Source: Thermoleophilia bacterium
Lineage (GTDB): Bacteria; Actinomycetota; Thermoleophilia; Gaiellales; JAICJC01
Assembly (NCBI GenBank): GCA_025928435.1
Contig: JAICJM010000025.1
Location: forward strand, 1-30,272
Direction: 5' to 3'
Length of the DNA: 30,272 nt
In this document: positions 25,601-30,272 of the stretch, in pieces
How the letters are laid out: the number at the start of each line of letters is the position of its first letter
Numbering within the stretch: position 1 is the stretch's first letter
Translations under genes and position numbers: made by a program
Notes under the pieces: model-generated
What the model saw: only the letters and a program-made list of their open reading frames with translations
What the model was told of the DNA's origin: nothing
The model's database searches: none

Positions 25601-25817
25601 GCGGCTGGCGCCGATCCTGATGACGGCGCTGGCGACGGGCCTGGCGCTCGTGCCGCTCGTGATCTCGGGCGAGATCCCGGGCGCCGAGATCGAGTACCCG
25701 ATGGCGCTCGTGATCCTCGGCGGGCTGGCGACGTCGACGCTGCTCAACCTGTTCCTCGTGCCGACGCTGTACCTGCGGACGCGCGACGGGTGGCGCCGGC
25801 AGCCAGCGGCGGGCTGA
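22692..25817 (+). CDS. HME-like RND efflux permease, second copy
   Basis: A 1041-residue RND subunit that is a clear paralogue of the first. It opens with the same plan, [27 protein letters not shown] and [28 protein letters not shown]. Span 4 carries [17 protein letters not shown] with two aspartates and the glutamate, as in HME-type pumps, so this copy retains the complete relay motif. Landmarks of the second half are [39 protein letters not shown] and [24 protein letters not shown]. Twelve spans are expected in all. The two copies flank the adaptor and may form mixed trimers, as MdtB/MdtC do. The stop is 18 bases from the end of the convergent ATPase gene. Confidence 0.9.
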   Translation: [1041 protein letters not shown]

Positions 25818-25835
25818 TCGCCTGCGAGGAGCTCG

Positions 25836-27056
25836 CTACGGGCCCCTGCGCCGAGGAGCGCGCGGCGCAGGCGTCTGAAGCTCATATGTTCGGCGCATGT
25901 ATCGATCGAACTGCGGGACCGTAAACGCCGTCGAGCCATACCCCGGCGTGTAGAGGAGTCCCTTGTCGATCAGCCGAGCGCGAGTCGGGCCGAGCTGCTC
26001 GGACGTGCGGTGCATCAACTCCGCCACGGCGCCCGTGGTGTGTGGACCCGGCCCGAGCTCCGCCATGTGGCGGAGATATTGCAGCTCCAGCTGGCTCGTT
26101 CGCTCGGCCCGGACGCGGAAGAAGCTCTCGTCAAGCTTCGATTCGACCAGTGGGCGGGCGCCCGCAGCCGCCTCCTGGCTGATCGGCTCGCCAGGCGAAG
26201 CGAGGTTCCAGACGATCTTGCCGAACTCCTGAATGAAGTACGGGTAGCCCTCGGTGTAGGCCATGATGGCTTCGACGGCACGGTCCGCGAAGTCAACGCC
26301 CAGACTACGAGCCGGCTTGACCAGCGCGGCGCGAGCTTCGTTGTCCGGATCGAGACGGCCGATCTCCGGGAACCTGAAAAGCCTCTCCGCGTATGACTTC
26401 GCCTCCCCCGCCAGTCGCGGCAGCTGCGGAAGCCCCGCTCCGACCAGCACGATGGGCAAGCCGCGCTGAACCGTCTTGTGGAGCGCCATGATCAGTGCCT
26501 CGAGCTCGACAGCCGCAAGAAACTGCACCTCGTCGAGCATGAAGGCGACGCCGAGCTCCTGCTCGCGAGCCGCCTCCCCGAGCGTGACGAACAGGTCGGT
26601 CAGGTCATCGGAAAGGTTGCCGCTGTCGGCCATGCCCTGCTCCGGATCGAGGTCGATACCGGCGGAAAGGGATCCGTCGAGCGGCGAGAACGTGATGTTG
26701 AACGACCTCAGCGTCCGGGCGGCCCGCCGCATCCGGTCACCCCAGCGCTCGCGCGGACCCGCCTGCAGGAGCGCTCGGCGAGCGAGGAGCGCCATTCGCC
26801 GCCCAAACTCCTCGTTCTTGGTGATCTCCGCGTCCACACTGATCCACCCGCCGTTCGTCGCATGATCCTGGAACTCCGTCAGAAGCACCGTCTTACCGAC
26901 ACCTCGAAGACCGGTGATGAGCATCGACTGCTCCGTGTAGCCACGACGCATTCGCTCGAGCAAGATGTCGAACGCCTCGAGCTCGGCGTCCCGGCCCTCG
27001 AGCGCCGGTGGACGGGCGCCGGCGTTCGGCGTGTACGGGTTCAACCGGGGATCCAT
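25836..27056 (-). CDS. AAA+ ATPase with C-terminal winged helix (Orc/Cdc6-like plan)
   Basis: A 406-residue ATPase. After a starting NPYTPNAGARPPALEGRDAELEAF it has Walker A GLRGVGKT (K55), Walker B VAFMLDEVQFL (about 168-178), sensor-1-like IVLVGAGLPQLPRL, and an arginine-finger/sensor region GYPYFIQEFGKIVW. The C-terminal 100 residues look like a winged helix (LELQYLRHMAEL, TGAVAELMHRTSEQLGPTRARLIDKGLLYTPG), ending at FTVPQFDRYMRR. This is a family often described only as ATP-binding protein. Its G+C is clearly lower than in its neighbours and codon use is more relaxed, which suggests transfer. No Shine-Dalgarno is present; a TANNNT hexamer lies 6 bases before the ATG. Confidence 0.82.
   Translation of the reverse strand: MDPRLNPYTPNAGARPPALEGRDAELEAFDILLERMRRGYTEQSMLITGLRGVGKTVLLTEFQDHATNGGWISVDAEITKNEEFGRRMALLARRALLQAGPRERWGDRMRRAARTLRSFNITFSPLDGSLSAGIDLDPEQGMADSGNLSDDLTDLFVTLGEAAREQELGVAFMLDEVQFLAAVELEALIMALHKTVQRGLPIVLVGAGLPQLPRLAGEAKSYAERLFRFPEIGRLDPDNEARAALVKPARSLGVDFADRAVEAIMAYTEGYPYFIQEFGKIVWNLASPGEPISQEAAAGARPLVESKLDESFFRVRAERTSQLELQYLRHMAELGPGPHTTGAVAELMHRTSEQLGPTRARLIDKGLLYTPGYGSTAFTVPQFDRYMRRTYELQTPAPRAPRRRGP
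25845..25871. terminator. Hairpin between convergent RND and ATPase genes
   Basis: CCTGCGCCG (25845-25853) pairs perfectly with CGGCGCAGG (25863-25871) across a 9-base loop. It lies in the last codons of the ATPase gene and just after the stop of the RND gene. There is no U-run, so factor-independent termination is uncertain. Confidence 0.4.
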
Positions 27057-27062
27057 GCGAGT

Positions 27063-27068
27063 AGCTTA
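27063..27068 (-). promoter_or_regulatory. Possible -10 element of the AAA+ ATPase gene
   Basis: On the minus strand TAAGCT ends 6 bases before the ATG, with no Shine-Dalgarno. It overlaps the repeated TGATAAGC units, so a protein bound there could block transcription. Confidence 0.35.
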
Positions 27069-27104
27069 TCAGGCTTATCACGGTTTTTCAGAATCCGATA
27101 AACC
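27064..27104. repeat. AT-rich direct and inverted repeats upstream of the AAA+ ATPase
   Basis: GCTTATCA occurs at 27064-27071 and again at 27073-27080 (9-base period). GGCTTATCACGG (27072-27083) is also an imperfect inverted match to CCGATAAACC (27095-27104), with a two-base indel and TTTTTCAGAAT between. The block stands out as strongly AT-rich in this genome and sits at the 5' end of the ATPase gene. It could be an autoregulatory operator or a trace of integration. Confidence 0.55.
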
Positions 27105-27201
27105 ATGAAAAGTTGAATAAGGACGCCGGTCGTTCCGACGTGGGTCGCCCTACCGAATGTAAGCGCGGCCCACCCGCGTGCGACCTCTCGGGTATGTCGC
27201 T

Positions 27202-27207
27202 TAGCAT
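27202..27207 (+). promoter_or_regulatory. Possible -10 element of the sigma-factor gene
   Basis: TAGCAT lies 9 bases before GTG 27217; no Shine-Dalgarno is seen. A TGCGAC at 27179, 17 bases upstream, is a poor -35. Confidence 0.32.
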
Positions 27208-27216
27208 TCCGCCCCG

Positions 27217-27804
27217 GTGGGCTCCGAGCATCCGACGTCCTTCGCAGCGCTCCAGTCCCGATCGGACGCGGAGCTGGTCGCGCATGCGCGCACGTACTAC
27301 GCCGAGGGCGAGGCCGGCCTCGAGACGGCCAAGCGGTGCGTCGCGCTCGTGTTCGAGCGGCATCGGGAGCTGGTGCGCACTGTGTGCGCGGCCAAGGCGC
27401 CAATTGGCGTCCTCGACGATCTCGAATCGGACGTGTACCTGCGATTCGTGCGGGCCGTCTACCTGGGCGCGGCGCGGATCGAGTCGCCGTCGGGGCTGCT
27501 CGTCGTCATGGCGCGGCGGGTGGTCGCGACGTTCCACGCCGGTCGGCGGCCGCCCGATGCGCCGCTCGACGAGCTGGCGGAGGTGCCGGCCGACGAGGAC
27601 GGACACGACGCGGTCGCCTCCGCCGAGGTGGTCGACGAGCTCCTGTCCGTGCTCAACGAGCGCCAGCGCGCCGTCGTCTGGGGGCGGCTGTGGGGAGGCA
27701 TGAGCGGCACCGAGATCGCGGAGTGGCTCGACATCAGCCGCCGCAACGTCGATGTGATCTTCTTCCGGGCATTGGAACGGATGGGCAAGGAGCTTCGGCG
27801 GTGA
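27217..27804 (+). CDS. Sigma-70-family (ECF-like) RNA polymerase sigma factor
   Basis: A 195-residue protein. The region-2 part runs from about residue 18 to 108: SDAELVAHARTYYAEGEAGLETAKRCVALVFERHRELVRTVCAA, DDLESDVYLRFVRAVY and SPSGLLVVMARRVVATFHAGRRPP. Region 4 is at about 143-194: LLSVLNERQRAVVWGRLWGGMSGTEIAEWLDISRRNVDVIFFRALERMGKEL, a good helix-turn-helix with the GTEIAEWLDISRRNVDV recognition part. Region 2 is divergent, so promoter-melting ability is less sure. The start is GTG without a Shine-Dalgarno. The stop overlaps the GTG of the next gene by four bases, and that one overlaps the ImmA-like gene, so the three are made together. The downstream HTH protein may serve as its antagonist. 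Confidence 0.78.
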   Translation: MGSEHPTSFAALQSRSDAELVAHARTYYAEGEAGLETAKRCVALVFERHRELVRTVCAAKAPIGVLDDLESDVYLRFVRAVYLGAARIESPSGLLVVMARRVVATFHAGRRPPDAPLDELAEVPADEDGHDAVASAEVVDELLSVLNERQRAVVWGRLWGGMSGTEIAEWLDISRRNVDVIFFRALERMGKELRR

Positions 27805-28388
27805 GCGCCGAGCGCGCCTTCGACGAGTTCGTCGCCGCCCGGGAGCGGGGCGAGCAGCCCGATCCGGCCGCGACGATCGGCTCGGTCGACGAGGCCGACC
27901 GTGAGGCGCTCGCGGGGATGCTCGCGGCATACCTGGCCGCCAACCCGGGCGCTGTCACCGAGGAGCAGGTCTCGGCCCGCGCCGCCCACCCGAGCAGCGA
28001 GCCGCCGGTGGCATGGGTCGAGCTGCTCCCCGCGCTGCGGGCGCGGACACGGACGACGCGTGGCGCATTGGTGACGCGGCTGGCCGAGATGCTCGGCTAT
28101 CCCAAGGCACAAGCGCAGGTCGAGGAGCACGTGCATCATCTCGAGACCGGGCAGCTGGAACCGGCGCGCGTCCGCGCGCCCGTGGTGGCCGCGCTGGCGC
28201 GGATCCTGCAGGTGCCCGAGGAGGTGCTCGAGATGGGGCGGCGGATCGCGCCGCCGGCCGGCCCCGAGGTCGTCACCCTGTTCCATCGCGCCGCGCCCAG
28301 GATGGCGCCGCCTCCGTCGGCGGCGGAGGATCGCGACGAGGCACCACGCATCGCCGAGATCGACGACCTCTTCACCGGCGGTGGATGA
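27801..28388 (+). CDS. HTH protein between sigma factor and ImmA-like protease
   Basis: A 195-residue protein. Residues 1-60 are acidic and helical (SAERAFDEFVAARERGEQPDP, then ADREALAGMLAAYLAANPG). The centre, about 78-150, looks like a stretched XRE-type helix-turn-helix: LPALRARTRTTRGALVTRLAEMLGYPKAQAQVEEHVHHLETGQLEPARV, then VAALARILQVPEEVLEMG. The tail is disordered (PRMAPPPSAAEDRDEAPR) and ends in AEIDDLFTGGG. I know similar sigma-linked HTH proteins only as uncharacterised. Partner genes suggest an anti-sigma factor or repressor that the downstream protease cuts, as ImmA cuts ImmR in ICEBs1. GTG 27801 overlaps the sigma stop (GTGA) and has AAGGAG upstream. Confidence 0.65.
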   Translation: MSAERAFDEFVAARERGEQPDPAATIGSVDEADREALAGMLAAYLAANPGAVTEEQVSARAAHPSSEPPVAWVELLPALRARTRTTRGALVTRLAEMLGYPKAQAQVEEHVHHLETGQLEPARVRAPVVAALARILQVPEEVLEMGRRIAPPAGPEVVTLFHRAAPRMAPPPSAAEDRDEAPRIAEIDDLFTGGG

Positions 28389-28941
28389 GCTTTTCGCCGC
28401 GCGGGAGGCGCTGAGCCGCTTCTGCGACACGTACGCGGCGTCGGTTCCGCCGCTCGACGTGGAGGAGCTCGCGGCCAGCCTGTGCTGCCTGCGCGTCCGG
28501 GCCGCCGACGACCTGGGCCCGATCGCCGGCGCGGAGCCGGCGGTCCAGCTCTCGGGCGTGCTGCTGCCGGCGCGGTGGGAGATCTGGGTGCGCCGCGACG
28601 AGCCGGCCCCGCGGCGCCGCTTCACCGTCGCGCACGAGGTCGGCCACCACCTGCTCCACTCCGACGGCGCGGCGGTGCTGTGCCGGCCCTCCGACGTCGA
28701 GACCGCCCAGGGCGACGTGCGCGCCCGCGAGCGCGAGGCCAACCGCTTCGCCGCCGAGCTCCTGATGCCCGAGGCCATGGTGCGCGACGCCGCCGACCGG
28801 GATGGCCCCGACCCGATCGTGCTTTCGGCACGCTTCGGCGTCTCCGACGTGGCGATGGGCTTCCGGCTGGTCACCCTCGGCTACCTCGAGGCGCTCCCGG
28901 TCGACCTCCAGGCCGAGGTCGACCGCTGGCGCGGCGTGTAA
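28381..28941 (+). CDS. ImmA/IrrE-family zinc metallopeptidase
   Basis: A 186-residue protease (DUF955/peptidase M78). The active site is FTVAHEVGHHLLHS with zinc ligands H85 and H89 and catalytic E86; the third ligand is probably E119 in REREANRFAAELLMP, the usual second signature. It follows with ILSARFGVSDVAMGFRLVTLGYL, the helical part near the C-terminus. Such proteases cut HTH repressors (ImmA on ImmR, IrrE on DdrO), releasing genes after stress. The start is GTG, inside the last eight bases of the HTH gene, with no Shine-Dalgarno, so translation should depend on the upstream gene. The HTH protein is the natural candidate substrate. Confidence 0.9.
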   Translation: MDELFAAREALSRFCDTYAASVPPLDVEELAASLCCLRVRAADDLGPIAGAEPAVQLSGVLLPARWEIWVRRDEPAPRRRFTVAHEVGHHLLHSDGAAVLCRPSDVETAQGDVRAREREANRFAAELLMPEAMVRDAADRDGPDPIVLSARFGVSDVAMGFRLVTLGYLEALPVDLQAEVDRWRGV

Positions 28942-28997
28942 GGATCGCGCCGCGCGGGCGGACATCTCCTCGGCACACCGACGAGGAGGCCCGCCCG

Positions 28998-29882
28998 ATG
29001 CCGATCACCCTGCCCGCCCAGCTCGACGAGCCGATCCTCCACCGAGGGATCACCGTGGTTCCGCTCTACCCGCGCCGCGACCCCGAGGCCGCGTACGCGA
29101 CGCTCGCCGATGGCCTGCGCCGCGGCGTCCGCGTGACCGAGACGGGGCCGGACGGGACGGTGCCGGAGCTCGTCGTCGAGAACCCGCTGGACGAGCGGGT
29201 GCTGCTCTACGACGGCGAGGAGCTCGTCGGCGCGAAGCAGAACCGGATCCTCAACCTGACCGTGCTCGTCGCGCCGAAGTCGCAGACGCCGATCCCGGTG
29301 AGCTGCGTCGAGTCCGGCCGCTGGCGCATGCGCTCGGCCGCGTTCGCCGCGGCCGACCACACCGCCGGCCCGGAGCTGCGGCTGCGCAAGGCCCGGATGC
29401 TCGCGGCCGACCCGCTCGTGCGCGGCGTCGCCCAGAGCGAGGTGTGGCAGGCGATCGACGAGCAGTCGACCCGCCGCGGTGTCTCGTCGCCGACCGCCGC
29501 CCACGCCGACCTGTTCGTGCACCATCGCGGCGCGCTGCACGAGCTGCGGGAGGCATTCCCGGCCCGGCCCGGCCAGTGCGGGATCATTCTCGTCCTGCCG
29601 GACGGGCACACCTGCCTCGACTACCTGTCGCGGCCGGACGCGTACGCCGGACACCACCGCAAGCTGCTCGACGGGTACCTGATGGACGCCCTCGACCAGC
29701 TCGACCGGCCCGCCGCCGGGATCGAGCCCGTGAACCGGATGCTGCACCGGCTCTCGCTCGTACCCCTCTCCCGGCGGCGGTCGGCGGGACTCGGCACCGA
29801 CCTGCGGGCGGCGACGAAGCTGATCGCCGCGACCGGGCTCGAGCTGGACGGCGAGCTGCTCCAGCTGTCCGCGTACGCATGA
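28998..29882 (+). CDS. ARPP-1 / DUF6569-like protein
   Basis: A 294-residue cytoplasmic protein. The first 120 residues carry the conserved block of the ARPP-1 family: ITVVPLYPRRDPEAAYATLADGL, VTETGPDGTVPELVVENPLDERVLLYDGEELVGAKQNRILNLTVLVAP, then IPVSCVESGRWRM. The rest is helical and contains LSLVPLSRRRSAGLGTDLRAATKLIAATGLELDGELLQLSA. The family was named from neighbourhoods with ADP-ribosylglycohydrolase and rhodanese-phosphatase genes in predicted conflict systems; no reaction is known to me. A conserved cysteine (SCVE) and the GEELVGAKQN loop are candidate functional sites. GGAGG lies 9 bases before the ATG. It follows the protease gene by 56 bases on the same strand. Confidence 0.75.
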   Translation: MPITLPAQLDEPILHRGITVVPLYPRRDPEAAYATLADGLRRGVRVTETGPDGTVPELVVENPLDERVLLYDGEELVGAKQNRILNLTVLVAPKSQTPIPVSCVESGRWRMRSAAFAAADHTAGPELRLRKARMLAADPLVRGVAQSEVWQAIDEQSTRRGVSSPTAAHADLFVHHRGALHELREAFPARPGQCGIILVLPDGHTCLDYLSRPDAYAGHHRKLLDGYLMDALDQLDRPAAGIEPVNRMLHRLSLVPLSRRRSAGLGTDLRAATKLIAATGLELDGELLQLSAYA

Positions 29883-29945
29883 GCGGCGAGCCATGGGGGC
29901 CGTGAACGCGTGGATAACCCGTCACCCTGTGGGGAATCCAAATGG

Positions 29946-29951
29946 TAGAGT
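29946..29951 (+). promoter_or_regulatory. Possible -10 element of the last gene
   Basis: TAGAGT lies 12 bases before ATG 29964, in a locally AT-richer segment. No Shine-Dalgarno separates them and no clear -35 is visible. Confidence 0.35.
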
Positions 29952-29963
29952 CTGCCACTTCAG

Positions 29964-30272
29964 ATGGGAGGCAACATCCAAGACCTTCGGGGTCGACTGC
30001 GGGACGCCATGGACGGGCTCCGCGACCGGGCACAGAGGATTCGGACGCGGCTGCGCGGCCGGCGTCCGAACCTGGACGGCGTCCGCGACCGGCTCGACGA
30101 GCACGGCGGCTGGCTGGCCGCCGCCCGTCAGCGGATGCGCCCGTGGTACGCGATCCCGGCCGTCGTCGCGGCGCTGACTCTCATCGTCGGCGGCTTCTGG
30201 CTGGGCGGCGTCGTCGGCGGACATGCGAGCGCGGCCGTCCTCACGAGCACGGTCAAGCTGAAGGGCAAGATC
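29964..30272 (+). CDS. N-terminal part of a single-pass membrane protein (cut by the edge)
   Basis: The reading frame from ATG 29964 stays open for 103 codons to the window end. Residues 1-58 are very basic and helical, with a loose internal repeat (MDGLRDRAQRI, LDGVRDRLDEH). Residues 60-86 form one membrane span (WYAIPAVVAALTLIVGGFWLGGVVGG), after which the chain seems to leave the cell (HASAAVLTSTVKLKGKI). The topology is type II: cytoplasmic basic head, outside tail. The start of the outer part is too short to name a domain. An overlapping frame from ATG 29942 encodes an Arg/Pro/Ala-rich chain and is not credible. Confidence 0.55.
   Translation, partial: MGGNIQDLRGRLRDAMDGLRDRAQRIRTRLRGRRPNLDGVRDRLDEHGGWLAAARQRMRPWYAIPAVVAALTLIVGGFWLGGVVGGHASAAVLTSTVKLKGKI

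Noticed and set aside
18812..25817. Copper or silver specificity (CusA-type) for the RND pair
   Set aside because: The family branch looks HME-like, but the CusA methionine triad is not evident by eye and no CusF, CopZ or copper regulator is nearby.
29942..30272. Overlapping frame from ATG 29942
   Set aside because: It gives an Arg/Pro/Ala-rich chain, while the frame from 29964 encodes a clean membrane span.

Overview
The window is a gene-dense stretch (about 70% G+C by eye) with GTG starts, many 1-8 base start/stop overlaps and no RNA genes or CRISPR that I can see. Composition, codon use and gene types (a two-component system with a small SARP-type activator, a ParB-like DGHHR protein, a sigma / HTH / ImmA cassette, lipoprotein sugar-binding ABC importer) fit a high-GC actinobacterium, possibly of the Thermoleophilia group; that placement is inference. 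No gap between genes exceeds about 165 bases.

Layout. 1-3401 (+): end of a BBE-type FAD oxidoreductase, a pyridoxamine-phosphate-oxidase-fold protein, a YjbQ/UPF0047 protein, then tdh and kbl, which together convert threonine to glycine plus acetyl-CoA. 3445-6349: a secreted beta-propeller protein (-), a zinc-ribbon methyltransferase-like protein (+) and a DUF1269-type glycine-zipper membrane protein (-). 6425-9699 (+): metal-dependent amidohydrolase, GH13 alpha-glucosidase, ParB-like protein. 9742-14086 (-): a complete carbohydrate ABC importer (binding lipoprotein, two permeases, ATPase) convergent with the GH13 gene; together they look like uptake and hydrolysis of an alpha-glucoside. 14199-15677 (-): a DHFR/RibD-like reductase, a single-domain AraC regulator and a VOC protein in one operon.

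15842-25817 (+) is the largest unit: OmpR-type response regulator, sensor kinase, small SARP-type activator (winged helix plus BTAD), then two HME-like RND permeases flanking a very short lipoprotein adaptor. Directly upstream of the first RND gene are three GTGACGG/C heptamers with an exact 11-base period, the geometry bound by SARP and OmpR/PhoB-family winged helices, which ties the regulators to the pump genes.

25836-30272: a divergently transcribed, lower-GC AAA+ ATPase with an unusual AT-rich palindromic promoter region, then a cassette of sigma-70-like factor, HTH protein and ImmA/IrrE-type zinc protease with overlapping genes, followed by an ARPP-1/DUF6569-like gene and the start of a single-pass membrane protein. 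The sigma / HTH / protease cassette is the best candidate here for a little-described regulatory or conflict system.

Two features run across the window. A family of short perfect or near-perfect palindromes with GGGGACWGTCCCC or GGGGTCTGACCCC cores sits in four intergenic regions, three at gene 3' ends; they look like REP-type elements. Several genes without a Shine-Dalgarno have a TANNNT hexamer 6-12 bases before the start codon, suggesting leaderless transcripts.
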